Part shown: piece by piece, positions 6,798 to 15,503 of the stretch | Layout: the number at the start of each line of letters is the position of its first letter | Numbering within the stretch: position 1 is the stretch's first letter | Source of the DNA: SHZI01 sp963802215 | GTDB taxonomy: Bacteria > Pseudomonadota > Gammaproteobacteria > Steroidobacterales > GCA-2729495 | Assembly: GCA_963802215.1 (NCBI GenBank) | Contig: CAWDHQ010000001.1 | Coordinates: forward strand, 868,001-932,000 | DNA length: 64,000 nucleotides | Direction: 5' to 3' | Notes under the pieces: model-generated | Seen by the model: only the letters and a program-made list of their open reading frames with translations | Told to the model about the DNA's origin: nothing | The model's database searches: none | Program-made: the position numbers and the translations under genes

Positions 6798-8281
6798 GAT
6801 CCGGAGTCCCGGAGATGCGGGAATAGCAGCACGTCGCGGATCGACGCCTGATTGGCAATGAACATCACCAGGCGGTCTACCCCGATGCCGAGTCCGGCAG
6901 TCGGCGGCATGCCGTACTCGAGAGCCGTGATGTAATCCGCATCGTAGAACATCGCCTCCACGTCCCCGGATTCCTTCTGCTCGACCTGCGCCCGGAAACG
7001 CTCTGCCTGGTCCTCCGAGTCGTTGAGCTCCGAGAATCCATTGGCAAGCTCGCGGCCGTTGATGAAGAACTCGAAGCGGTCGGTGAGGAACGGGTCGGCG
7101 TCCGAGCGGCGTGCCAGCGGCGACACCTCGGCGGGATAACCCGTAATGAACGTCGGATCCACCAGCTGGTGCTCGGCCGTCTTCTCGAAGATCTCGATGA
7201 GCAGCTTGCCTGCCCCGAAACCGCCCTTGACCGGTATGCCGAGGGTTCCGCAGACCCCCCGCAGGTAGTCCACGTCCCTGAGCCGGCCCCGGTCCAGCGA
7301 CAGGTTATTCAGGTGGACGGCGTCCTCCACCGACAACTGGCGGAACGGCTCCGCGAGATCGAACATCCGGCCCTGGTACTCGACCTGGGTCCTTCCATGC
7401 ACATGGACTGCCAGGCTGCGCAGCAGGTTCTCCAGCAGGTCGATCAGCGTCCGGTAGTCCGCGTAAGCCATGTACAACTCGAGCATGGTGAACTCGGGGT
7501 TGTGCTGGGTGGAAATGCCTTCGTTGCGGAAGTTGCGGTTGAGCTCGTACACACGCTCGAAGCCCCCGACGACGAGACGCTTCAGGTACAGCTCGGGCGC
7601 AACACGCAGGTACAACTCGCGGTTGAGCACGTTGTGGTGCGTGATGAACGGCCGGGCGACAGCGCCGCCCGGAATCATCTGCATCATGGGCGTCTCGACT
7701 TCCATGAAGTCGAGCGCGTTCAGGTACGAGCGGAGAAACTGCACCACGCGGGTTCGCGTTTCGAAGACCCGTCGGGAGTCCTCGTTCACTATCAGGTCCA
7801 CATAGCGCTGCCGATACCGGACTTCCTGGTCGGTCAGGCCGTGGAACTTCTCGGGCAGCGGCTGCAGTGACTTCGTGAGGAGGGTCAGCTCGGCAGCCCT
7901 CACGCTGAGCTCGCCGGTCTTCGTGCGAAAGACATTGCCCCGGACGCCGACGATATCGCCGAGATCGAGGCTCTTGAACAGGCCATAGGACTCGTCACCC
8001 AGAACCTCCTTCTGGAGGAAGACCTGGATCTGCCCCGAGCGGTCCTGGAGCGTGGCGAAGCTCGCCTTGCCCATCACCCTCCTGGTCAGCATGCGGCCGC
8101 CCACCATGACCTCGACCGGATCGGCCTCGAGTGATTCGTTGGTGTAGCCCTCGTAGACCGAGTGCAGCTGGCCGGCGAGCGCGCTGCGCCGGAACCCGTT
8201 GGGAAAGGCGAAGCCGGCCGCGCGCAGTTCGGCGAGTTTCCGTCGACGCTCGGCAACGAGCTTGTTGTCTTCCTGGTGCAT
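6794..8281 (-). CDS. lysS: Lysyl-tRNA synthetase, class II
   Basis: Charges tRNA-Lys with lysine in an ATP-dependent reaction. The 495-residue product has an N-terminal OB-fold anticodon-binding domain (about residues 60-170) and a class II catalytic core with motif 1 around FMEVETPMMQMIPGG, motif 2 FRNEGISTQHNPEFTMLE, and motif 3 GLGIGVDRLVMF near the C-terminus. The start MHQEDNKLV is 2 bp after the prfB stop, so prfB and lysS form an operon as in E. coli. The stop codon is provided by a REP element. Confidence 0.98.
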   Translation of the reverse strand: MHQEDNKLVAERRRKLAELRAAGFAFPNGFRRSALAGQLHSVYEGYTNESLEADPVEVMVGGRMLTRRVMGKASFATLQDRSGQIQVFLQKEVLGDESYGLFKSLDLGDIVGVRGNVFRTKTGELSVRAAELTLLTKSLQPLPEKFHGLTDQEVRYRQRYVDLIVNEDSRRVFETRTRVVQFLRSYLNALDFMEVETPMMQMIPGGAVARPFITHHNVLNRELYLRVAPELYLKRLVVGGFERVYELNRNFRNEGISTQHNPEFTMLELYMAYADYRTLIDLLENLLRSLAVHVHGRTQVEYQGRMFDLAEPFRQLSVEDAVHLNNLSLDRGRLRDVDYLRGVCGTLGIPVKGGFGAGKLLIEIFEKTAEHQLVDPTFITGYPAEVSPLARRSDADPFLTDRFEFFINGRELANGFSELNDSEDQAERFRAQVEQKESGDVEAMFYDADYITALEYGMPPTAGLGIGVDRLVMFIANQASIRDVLLFPHLRDSGS

Positions 8282-8283
8282 CG

Positions 8284-9379
8284 TCAGAGGCCCTGCTTCA
8301 GACTTGCTTCGATGAACTTCCGCAGATCGCCATCGAGGATCTTGTCCGGACTTCCCGATTCGACACCGGTACGGAGGTCCTTCACCCGGGACTGGTCGAG
8401 CACGTAGGACCGGATCTGCTGGCCCCAGCCCACGTCGGTCTTGGTGTCCTCGAGGGCCTGGGCCTCTGCCCTCCGCTTCTGCTCCTCCAGCTCATAGAGC
8501 TTCGCACGGAGCTGCTTCATGGCAGTGGCGCGATTCTTGTGCTGGGAACGCTCGCTCTGGCACTGGACGACGGTGTTCGTGGGCACATGCGTGATCCGCA
8601 CCGCCGATTCGGTCTTGTTGACGTGCTGGCCGCCGGCGCCGCTGGCACGGTAGACATCGATCCGGAGATCGGAAGGGTCGATCTCTATCTCGATGTCGTC
8701 ATCGATCTCCGGGGAGACGAACACGGCGGCGAAGGACGTGTGGCGCCGGTTACCGGAATCGAATGGCGACTTGCGGACGAGGCGGTGGACGCCCGTCTCG
8801 GTGCGCAGCCAGCCGTAGGCATAGGGACCGATAACGTGGATGGTGGCACTCTTGATGCCGGCCACCTCGCCGGCCGATGCCTCGATCATCTCGGCAGAGA
8901 ACCCGTTTGACTCGGCGTACTTCAGGTACATGCGCAGCAGCATGGCGGCCCAGTCCTGGGCTTCGGTCCCGCCGGCTCCAGCCTGGATGTCGAGGAAGGC
9001 ATTGGCCGCGTCATGCTTGCCGGCGAACATGCGGGCAAACTCGAGCTGCTCAACGTCGGACGTTATGGACTTCAGGTCGCGCACGACCTCGTCGACCGTG
9101 CCCGCGTCGTTCTCTTCCTCGGCCAGCTCCAGCAGTCCTACCGAGTCCTCGAGCGAGCGGTTGATCTTCTCGATGCGGGCGACGACGGCCTCGAGATCCG
9201 ACTGCTCCTTGCCGAGCGCCTGGGCGCGGGTCGGGTCATTCCAGACGGCGGGGTCCTGCAGCGCTTCCCGGACCTCGCTCAGGCGGCGGGTCTTGGCGTC
9301 GAAGTCAAAGATACCCCCTGAGAGCGCCACTGCGCTCGCGGAGGTCACGGATGGAGAGCTTGATCTGCGCGGTTTCCAT
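8284..9379 (-). CDS. prfB: Peptide chain release factor 2 (programmed +1 frameshift)
   Basis: Recognises UGA and UAA stop codons and triggers peptide release. The first 24 codons start at ATG 9379 (METAQIKLSIRD) and meet an in-frame TGA at 9307-9305. A +1 shift there continues into the long frame, reading L-D-F-D-A and ending at 8284. The body has the SPF specificity tripeptide (KSPFDSGNRR) and the catalytic GGQ in SGAGGQHVNKTESAVR. The product is about 365 residues, the normal RF2 length. Annotation that ignores the shift would misplace the start at 9348. Confidence 0.97.
9304..9319 (-). promoter_or_regulatory. prfB programmed +1 frameshift site
   Basis: On the minus strand the sequence AGGGGGTATCTTTGAC contains an internal Shine-Dalgarno-like AGGGGG, then CTT-TGA-C. 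This is identical to the E. coli RF2 autoregulatory site: slow decoding of UGA when RF2 is scarce lets the ribosome slip +1 from CUU to UUU. RF2 level thus controls its own synthesis. Confidence 0.96.
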
Positions 9380-9408
9380 GGGCGGGAATCGTTCGGAAAA
9401 AGGGAATG

Positions 9409-11175
9409 CTAGACGCATTCCAGATGCTCAACAACCAGCTGGGCAGTGCGCGCGTCCCTGTAGTGGTTGACGTCGAGACGGTACACGAGCCGCGCCGGGA
9501 CATTCCGGGCGCTGGCCAGGGGGGCGCGCCGGAACGCAATCGCATCGAGTAGCGGCCCGCCGTCCCGGTGCTGAACTCGTAGCTTCAGGTGCTTCCCTCC
9601 CACCACCCGCTGGTCCTGGACGGTGAACAGGTTGTCGAACACGGGTTCCGGAAAAGCCTGCCCCCAGGGTCCGGCTGCAGCCAGCGCCTCGGCAACTCCA
9701 AGCCCGATCTCCTCCGGCCCCAGCCCACCGTCGGTCCAGACGATGCCCGCGCCGGACTGCGGATCGCGCACGCGCCCCAGCTCTGCGCCGAACGCGTGCT
9801 GGAATGCCGGCAGGTGCACCTCGGGAATCGTCAGCCCTGCAGCCATCGCGTGCCCGCCGTAACGGATATCGGCGTCAGGCAGCGAGGCCACCGCATTGGC
9901 GATCAGGTCCCGGACGTGGATGCCCCCCACCGAGCGGGCGGAACCGCGCAGCATGCCGGGCTCCGTCGCCCGGGCGAAGGCGATGGCCGGCTCGCCGGTG
10001 ACTTCACGAATGCGGTTTGCGACCAGGCCGACGATACCCGGGTGCCAGCGCTCGTCGAACAGACAGGCAGCGCCGCCCGACGCGATCGCGGCCTGGGACA
10101 GGTCCGCGAGCAACTCCTGGGCCTCCACCTGCATCCGGTCCTGCAGCTCACGGCGTTCTACATTCAACGCATCGAGCTCTGCGGCCTGCCCACGGGCGGT
10201 GACGTCGTCCCGGGCCAGAAGGCACTCGATGCCGCGGGTCATGTCGGTCAGGCGCCCCGCCGCATTCAGGCGCGGGGCGATGGCAAAGCCAAGATCGGCA
10301 CTGCGGGCAAGCGCGGGTTCACGGCCCGCGACCCGGAAAAGCGCCACAATGCCGGGTCTGGTCCGCCCCGACCGGATTCGTCGCAGGCCTTCCGCGACCA
10401 GTATCCGGTTGTTGAAGTCGAGGGGCACGAGATCGGCCACGGTGCCCAGTGCCACGAGATCGAGACACGCCGTCACAGCCTCGCGCGCCACGTCGGCCGG
10501 GATGAGACCGAGCTCGGCCAGCCTCCGGCCCGTTGCAGCCATCAGGTAGAAGGCCACGCCGACGCCGGACAGGGCCCGGCTGCCGAAGGTGGAGTCGGGC
10601 AGGTTGGGATTCACGATGCAGCATGCATCGGGCAGGTCCGGACCCGCGAGGTGGTGGTCGGTGACGATGACCTCCATGCCCAGCTCGCGGGCGCGACGGA
10701 TACCCTCGAAGCTGGTGATGCCATTGTCCACCGTCAGCAACAGGCCCGGACGACGGCCCGCGGCCAGCTCGGCAATGCCTGGCGACAAGCCGTAGCCCAG
10801 TGTGAAGCGGTCGGGAACCAGGAAGCCGGTCTGCGGGAACCCGAAGTCCCGGAGGCAGGTCATGGCAAGCGCCGTCGCTGTCGCGCCATCCGCATCGAAG
10901 TCGCCGATGACCAGCACGCCCTCGCCCCTTGACCGCGCCTCGGCAAGGCGCTCCGCTGCGACCGTCACACCGGGCAGTTCCCCGACGGGAAGTAGCTGGG
11001 CAAGGCCCGGCCGCAGCTGGCCCGGCGTCACTTCCCGCGCGGCCAGCACGCGGCGCAACACCGGATGGAGCTCGGGCGGCAGTGCATCGGCAAACGCCGC
11101 GGATGCCGGCCGGCAACGGATGTCCGGCGGCCCCGCGAGCTGGGTGGCGCGGAGCCTCGTGTTATCGTCGGTCAC
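9409..11175 (-). CDS. recJ: Single-stranded-DNA-specific exonuclease RecJ
   Basis: 5'-3' single-strand exonuclease used in recombination and mismatch repair. The 588-residue product has the DHH-family motifs VIGDFDADGATATAL and IVTDHHLAGPDLPD, the GVGVAFYL segment, the DHHA1 region with GYGGHAMAAGLT-like spacing (IRYGGHAMAAG) and a C-terminal OB-like domain. The frame is open to 11640, but the family start (before LPPELHPVLRRVLAAREV) fits GTG at 11175, only 15 bp from the divergent Mth938-like gene. It is followed by prfB after 29 bp. Confidence 0.95.
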   Translation of the reverse strand: MTDDNTRLRATQLAGPPDIRCRPASAAFADALPPELHPVLRRVLAAREVTPGQLRPGLAQLLPVGELPGVTVAAERLAEARSRGEGVLVIGDFDADGATATALAMTCLRDFGFPQTGFLVPDRFTLGYGLSPGIAELAAGRRPGLLLTVDNGITSFEGIRRARELGMEVIVTDHHLAGPDLPDACCIVNPNLPDSTFGSRALSGVGVAFYLMAATGRRLAELGLIPADVAREAVTACLDLVALGTVADLVPLDFNNRILVAEGLRRIRSGRTRPGIVALFRVAGREPALARSADLGFAIAPRLNAAGRLTDMTRGIECLLARDDVTARGQAAELDALNVERRELQDRMQVEAQELLADLSQAAIASGGAACLFDERWHPGIVGLVANRIREVTGEPAIAFARATEPGMLRGSARSVGGIHVRDLIANAVASLPDADIRYGGHAMAAGLTIPEVHLPAFQHAFGAELGRVRDPQSGAGIVWTDGGLGPEEIGLGVAEALAAAGPWGQAFPEPVFDNLFTVQDQRVVGGKHLKLRVQHRDGGPLLDAIAFRRAPLASARNVPARLVYRLDVNHYRDARTAQLVVEHLECV

Positions 11176-11190
11176 CAGCGGGGAACGTTC

Positions 11191-11562
11191 ATGAAGCTGC
11201 ACGCCGAGAAGGGCTCCGGGAATTATATCCAGTCGGTGACTGCGGATGCCGTTCTGATCAACGGGACGAGCTACACGGGCCATGTCATAGTCAGTGCAGA
11301 CCGGGTCATTGCCGGTTGGAGTCCCCGCCCCATCACCGAACTCCGGGTCGACGATTTTGCGGCAGCCCTGGACCTGGAGCCCGAGGTGATCCTGTTTGGA
11401 ACGGGATCGGCCCATCGCTTCGCCGGCAATCATCTGGTGACGGCCATCATGTCCCGCGGCGTGGGCTTCGAGGTCATGGCCACCCGGGCCGCCTGCCGCA
11501 CCTACAACGTCCTGACCGCCGAGGACCGCCGGGTGGTCGCCGCGCTGCTGCTGCAGCCGTAG
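11191..11562 (+). CDS. Mth938-like domain protein (DUF498/Xcc1710 family)
   Basis: A 123-residue conserved protein of the Mth938/DUF498 family, whose molecular role is not established; the mitochondrial homologue NDUFAF3 is a complex I assembly factor. Visible family features are ITADAVLINGTSYTGHVIVS-like N-terminal strands (SVTADAVLINGTSYTG), the EVILFGTGSAHRF core and the C-terminal GFEVMATRAACRTYNVL stretch. ATG at 11191 is preceded by GGGAACG. It diverges from recJ with 15 bp between start codons. Its TAG stop is supplied by a REP element. Confidence 0.88.
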   Translation: MKLHAEKGSGNYIQSVTADAVLINGTSYTGHVIVSADRVIAGWSPRPITELRVDDFAAALDLEPEVILFGTGSAHRFAGNHLVTAIMSRGVGFEVMATRAACRTYNVLTAEDRRVVAALLLQP

Positions 11563-11583
11563 GAGCGCCTTGAGGCGCGACGG
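11559..11583 (+). repeat. REP element (GTAG type), copy C of paired block
   Basis: Begins GTAGGAGCGCC, loop TTGA, closes GGCGCGACGG. Bases 11560-11562 are the stop codon of the Mth938-like gene. It forms an inverted pair with the copy at 11627-11651, with 43 bp between, the arrangement called a BIME. A degenerate third copy (GCAGGAGCGTCTCAGCGACAG-like, about 11595-11615) lies between them. Confidence 0.93.
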
Positions 11584-11626
11584 CGTATTTCCCGGCAGGA
11601 GCGTCTCAGCGACAGAGGGAAATGGG

Positions 11627-11651
11627 CCGTCGCGCCTCAAGGCGCTCCTAC
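11627..11651 (-). repeat. REP element (GTAG type), copy D of paired block
   Basis: Exact inverted copy of the 11559-11583 element: on the minus strand it begins GTAGGAGCGCC and closes GGCGCGACGG. Bases 11650-11648 are the TAG stop codon of nlpD. The two REPs separate convergent genes, so transcripts from either side would end in a stable hairpin. Confidence 0.93.
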
Positions 11652-12385
11652 GGCCTGCCCGGCAGTTCCGTCAATGGATCCAGCGGCATGCCGTTGCGGC
11701 GAATCTCGAAGTGCAGGGCCGGCCGGCGGCTCGATCCGGATGCGCCAGGCCCCTCGCCCATCCGGGCGACCGTCTGCCCCGCCTCCACCCGCTCCCCCTC
11801 CCGGACCAGAAGTGTCTGGTTGTAGCCGTAGGCGCTGAGCCAGCTGGGGCTGTGCTTGATGATGAGCAGTTCGCCGTAGCCGACGAGACCGCTGCCGGCG
11901 TAGACCACCTGGCCCGCCGCCGCCGCCCGGATCGCATCGCCCGGTCGCCCACCGAGCTGTATTCCGGACGCGGTGAGCGGTGACTCGCCGTAGCGCGCGA
12001 GGACGGGTCCGCTGACGGGCCACTGCCACCGGGGCGGCGCTTCGCTGGCGACGGGCGTCACCGGGCGCGACCCTCCGGACGGCGCCCCGCCCGAAGGGAC
12101 GAGCCGCAGGCGCTGGCCGACGCGGATCATGGTGCCATCACCGAGATCGTTCCACGCGGCCAGCTGGCCAACGTCCAGGCCGTAGCGGGTTGCGATCGAG
12201 TAAAGGGTCTCGCCAGCCTGAACCGTGTGCCACCCGGGGCGTACCGTGGCGGCCGGCTTTGCGGAACCCGGTGCCGGCGGCGCAACCTCCCGGGAGTCTG
12301 GCTGCTCCCAGCGCACCGCTCCGCTGCAGGCCGCGAGCTGCAGCAGGACGAGGGCCAGGGGCAGCCGCGACATCAGGCTGCGCAT
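11648..12385 (-). CDS. nlpD: NlpD-like murein hydrolase activator lipoprotein
   Basis: Outer-membrane lipoprotein that activates amidases during septal peptidoglycan splitting. The 245-residue product has a lipoprotein signal with lipobox LAAC (Cys 20), a LysM domain (about residues 52-95, WHTVQAGETLYSIATRYG), and a C-terminal M23/LytM domain (about 125-235). The metal-binding HxxxD of active M23 enzymes is replaced (GIQLGGRPGD), as expected for a catalytically inactive activator. It lies 10 bp after pcm. Unlike enterobacteria, no rpoS follows; a REP pair and a convergent gene do. Confidence 0.92.
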   Translation of the reverse strand: MRSLMSRLPLALVLLQLAACSGAVRWEQPDSREVAPPAPGSAKPAATVRPGWHTVQAGETLYSIATRYGLDVGQLAAWNDLGDGTMIRVGQRLRLVPSGGAPSGGSRPVTPVASEAPPRWQWPVSGPVLARYGESPLTASGIQLGGRPGDAIRAAAAGQVVYAGSGLVGYGELLIIKHSPSWLSAYGYNQTLLVREGERVEAGQTVARMGEGPGASGSSRRPALHFEIRRNGMPLDPLTELPGRP

Positions 12386-12395
12386 CGTGGGCTGC

Positions 12396-13070
12396 TCAGC
12401 CCGTCCCCTCGACGAGCGGCACGAAAGATACCCGGGACAACAGCTCGCGGACGTACTGGTCGCCCTGGCGCGTGTAACGCACGAGGTCCTGCTGTCCCGA
12501 CGGCCCCACCGGGATGATGAGGCGGCCCCCCTCCCGGAGCTGCTCCAGAAGTGCGCCGGGCACTTCGGCAGGCGCAGCGGCGACGATGATGCCGTCGAAG
12601 GGCGCCTGGCCGGGCCACCCCTTGAAGCCGTCGCCGTGGCGGTAGCGGACGTTGTCGAAGCCGAGCTCGTTGAGGCGCGTCCGCGCCGCCTGCTGCAGGC
12701 CGCTGATGCGCTCGATGGTGAACAGCTGCCGAACGAAGGGTGAGAGGACAGCCGTCTGGTAGCCGCAGCCGGTGCCCACCTCCAGGACCTTCTTCAGGGG
12801 CAACTCGACGCCCGTTATCAGGGCCTGCGTCATGAGGGCGACAACCCATGGCTGGGAAATGGTCTGGCCCTGGCCAATGGGCAGTGCGCTGTCCTCGTAG
12901 GCCCGGCTGGCGAGGGCCTCGTCGACGAACAGGTGCCGCGGGACGCTGCGGATGCGCTCCAGCACGGCGTGGCTGCTGATGCCGGTCTCGCCAAGTCGTT
13001 GCACGAGCCGCTCGCGCGTGCGTGCGGACGTCATGCCGATGCCACGGATCGCGCGCTTCTCCCCGGTCAT
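12396..13070 (-). CDS. pcm: Protein-L-isoaspartate O-methyltransferase
   Basis: Methylates isoaspartyl residues in damaged proteins using S-adenosylmethionine, allowing repair. The 224-residue product has SAM-binding motif I VLEVGTGCGYQTAVL (about residues 94-108) and the family-specific IGQGQTISQPWVVALMT segment. The start may be ATG 13070 or an internal Met 13 (MTSARTRERL, 13034). It lies between surE and nlpD, the conserved surE-pcm-nlpD order. Confidence 0.96.
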   Translation of the reverse strand: MTGEKRAIRGIGMTSARTRERLVQRLGETGISSHAVLERIRSVPRHLFVDEALASRAYEDSALPIGQGQTISQPWVVALMTQALITGVELPLKKVLEVGTGCGYQTAVLSPFVRQLFTIERISGLQQAARTRLNELGFDNVRYRHGDGFKGWPGQAPFDGIIVAAAPAEVPGALLEQLREGGRLIIPVGPSGQQDLVRYTRQGDQYVRELLSRVSFVPLVEGTG

Positions 13071-13095
13071 TTCCGGCCGCTCATTGCCCGGCCGC

Positions 13096-13836
13096 TCACT
13101 TCGGGAGCCACTCCGCGATCAGTTCCAGCCGGACCTGATCCGTCAGGTCGAGCTTCAGCGGGGTCACGGACACAAAGCCGTGCTCGACGGCGTGAAAGTC
13201 AGTTCCGGGCCCGGCGTCCTGGCCCTTGCCTGCGGCACCCACCCAGTAGATCCGCCGGCCCTTGGGATCCCGCGCCTCCACCACGCGTTCCGACCGGTGC
13301 CGGTAGCCGAGGCGGGTGGCCTTAAAGCCCCGTAGCTGTCCGAAGGGAATATCCGGAACATTCACGTTCAGTATCGTGTCTGGCGGCAGAGCCGTCTGCA
13401 CCAGAGTCTGAAAAAGGGTCCGGATGGCCTGACCGGCCGTGTCGAAGTACCGGTGCTCACCAGTAAGGGACACCGCAATCGCGGGCAAGCCCAGGAATCG
13501 CCCCTCGACTGCCGCCGCGACGGTCCCGGAGTAGAGGACGTCGTCACCCAGGTTTGCACCGTGATTGATCCCGGCGATCACCATGTCCGGCTCGTGCTCC
13601 AGCAGACCGGTTATGGCGAGGTGCACGCAGTCGGTGGGTGTGCCATTGACGTAGTGGATCCCCTCACGGGTCTTGCCAACCCGCAGCGGTGACTCGAGGG
13701 TCAGGGAATGGCTGGCGCCGCTCTGATTCCGGTCGGGCGCAACGACCGTGATCTCCGCCAGATCGGCCAGGCTGAGCGCAAGCGTAGCCAGGCCATCGGC
13801 CTGATAGCCGTCGTCATTGGACAGGAGGAGGCGCAT
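13096..13836 (-). CDS. surE: 5'/3'-nucleotidase SurE
   Basis: Metal-dependent nucleoside monophosphatase linked to stationary-phase survival. The 246-residue product begins MRLLLSNDDGYQADG, carrying the metal-binding Asp 8-Asp 9 pair, and has VVAPDRNQSGASHSLTL and SGINHGANLG-like (VIAGINHGANLGDDVLYSGTV) substrate-loop motifs. It starts a surE-pcm-nlpD operon and diverges from the Smr-domain gene. Confidence 0.97.
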   Translation of the reverse strand: MRLLLSNDDGYQADGLATLALSLADLAEITVVAPDRNQSGASHSLTLESPLRVGKTREGIHYVNGTPTDCVHLAITGLLEHEPDMVIAGINHGANLGDDVLYSGTVAAAVEGRFLGLPAIAVSLTGEHRYFDTAGQAIRTLFQTLVQTALPPDTILNVNVPDIPFGQLRGFKATRLGYRHRSERVVEARDPKGRRIYWVGAAGKGQDAGPGTDFHAVEHGFVSVTPLKLDLTDQVRLELIAEWLPK

Positions 13837-13904
13837 TCTTGTTCAGCAGCCGGGACAGTGAAGCCCTAGAATGCTAAAGCATAGCGAGCGGACGTGCGAG
13901 AGAG

Positions 13905-14453
13905 ATGACGCGCAAGGGCGGAAAGCCTCCGACACCCGACGACGGAACAGCCTTCGGCGCGCTGGTCGGCCCCGTGCAACCGGTCAAGGCCAGGCGCCGC
14001 GTACCCCTCCGCAAGCCCCCGCCCCCGCCGCGGGCGCGATTCGCCCGGGCCGACGAACGGGCGGTGCTGGAGGAATCCCTTGGGATCGGGCCGGCCGAAG
14101 TCGGGCTCGAGAATGGCGAGGAACTGAGCTTTCGTCGCCCCCACGTCCCCATCAAGGTCCTGAAGGACCTCAGGCGTGGAAGGTACTCGATACAGGACGA
14201 ACTGGACCTCCACGGCCTCACCGCCAACGAGGCGCGTCAGATGCTCCGGGAGTTCATGAACGACGTCCTTCTGCACGGTCACCGGTGCGTGCGCATCGTG
14301 CACGGCAAGGGCCTGCGTTCCGGTCCCCGTGGGCCCGTGCTCAAGGTAAAGCTCAACAAGTGGCTGCCCCAGTGGGACCAGGTGCTCGCGTTCACGACGG
14401 CACCGGCCCGGGACGGTGGCACCGGGGCGATGTACGTCCTGCTGGCGCGCTAG
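13905..14453 (+). CDS. Smr/MutS2-type endonuclease domain protein
   Basis: A 182-residue protein with a basic, proline-rich N-terminal half (KARRRVPLRKPPPPPRAR) and a C-terminal Smr domain (about residues 96-180). Domain motifs are LDLHG (100-104) and HGKG (133-136), followed by LNKWLPQWDQVLAF. Smr domains act on nucleic acids, often as ribosome- or RNA-linked endonucleases; the E. coli homologue class is SmrA/SmrB. The substrate cannot be told from sequence. It is divergent from surE and 12 bp ahead of the aldo/keto reductase. Confidence 0.9.
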   Translation: MTRKGGKPPTPDDGTAFGALVGPVQPVKARRRVPLRKPPPPPRARFARADERAVLEESLGIGPAEVGLENGEELSFRRPHVPIKVLKDLRRGRYSIQDELDLHGLTANEARQMLREFMNDVLLHGHRCVRIVHGKGLRSGPRGPVLKVKLNKWLPQWDQVLAFTTAPARDGGTGAMYVLLAR

Positions 14454-14465
14454 GGAGAACCCCGG

Positions 14466-15455
14466 ATGCAATACACGAAGCTTGGCCGGAGCGGGCTGAC
14501 CGTGTCCCGGCTGGTGCTCGGCACCATGAACTTCGGCCAGTACACCACCGAGGCCGATGCCCACGCTCTCCTCGATGGCGCCCTCGGGCACGGCATCAAT
14601 GTCGTCGACACGGCCAACATGTACGGCGGGACCGCGGGCCCGGGCATGACCGAGGAAATCATCGGCCGCTGGTTCGCGAAGGGTGGTGACCGGCGGGAGC
14701 GAACCGTGCTGGCGACCAAGCTCTACAACTCCATGAAGGGCTTCGGCCGCACGGACAACTGGCCCAACACGACCCGCCTGTCGGCCCTCAACATCCGGGC
14801 ATCCTGCGACGCCTCCCTGCGGCGGCTGCAGACCGACCACATCGACATCTACCAGATGCACCACATCGACCGGGGCACGCCGTTCGACGAGATCTGGGAA
14901 GCATTCTCGGTGCTTCGCCAGCAGGGCAAGGTCACCTATTTCGGATCTTCCAACTTCGCGGGCTGGCATCTGGCCCAGGCACAGGAAGCGGCGCGTAGCC
15001 GGGGCATGCCGGGCCTGGTGTCCGAGCAGTCCCTCTACAACCTCCGGCGCCGTACTGTCGAACTCGAAGTACTGCCCGCCGCCCGCGCCTATGGCATCGG
15101 CCTGATTCCCTGGTCGCCGCTCTCCGGCGGCCTGCTCGGCGGCGTGCTGCGCAAGGCGCGGGAAGGCCGGAGCGCAGGTGCGATGGTCACCGGCTGGCTC
15201 GAGCGGGAGCGCGCGACGATCCAGCACTGGGAAGACCTGTGTGCCGAGCTGGGCGAACACCCGGCCGATGTCGCTCTGGCCTGGCTGCTTCATCAGCCCG
15301 GCGTGACCGCCCCGATCATCGGGCCACGGACCGTGGAACAGCTGGATGCTTCCCTGAGGTCGATGGAAATCAGGCTTTCCGGTGATTTCCTGGCAAGGGT
15401 GGACGAGATCTTTCCGGGACCCGGTGGCCCCGCGCCAGAGGCCTATGCCTGGTAG
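14466..15455 (+). CDS. Aldo/keto reductase
   Basis: NADPH-dependent oxidoreductase of the AKR superfamily, 329 residues (YajO/voltage-gated K+ channel beta-subunit-like group). The catalytic tetrad is visible: Asp 48 and Tyr 53 in VVDTANMYGG, Lys 85 in LATKLYN, and His 132/133 in YQMHHIDRGTPF. The C-terminal cofactor site appears in PIIGPRTVEQLDASLR. The start ATG 14466 follows GGGAGAACCCCGG. The physiological substrate is unknown. Confidence 0.93.
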   Translation: MQYTKLGRSGLTVSRLVLGTMNFGQYTTEADAHALLDGALGHGINVVDTANMYGGTAGPGMTEEIIGRWFAKGGDRRERTVLATKLYNSMKGFGRTDNWPNTTRLSALNIRASCDASLRRLQTDHIDIYQMHHIDRGTPFDEIWEAFSVLRQQGKVTYFGSSNFAGWHLAQAQEAARSRGMPGLVSEQSLYNLRRRTVELEVLPAARAYGIGLIPWSPLSGGLLGGVLRKAREGRSAGAMVTGWLERERATIQHWEDLCAELGEHPADVALAWLLHQPGVTAPIIGPRTVEQLDASLRSMEIRLSGDFLARVDEIFPGPGGPAPEAYAW

Positions 15456-15503
15456 GCGGGCAACTTCCGGCCACTGCCCGCAAGGCCGCGCAGGTCCGGG
15501 TGC

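Noticed and set aside
11176..11640. N-terminal 155-codon extension of the recJ frame
   Set aside because: It is antisense to the conserved Mth938-like gene and lies beyond the family start of RecJ.
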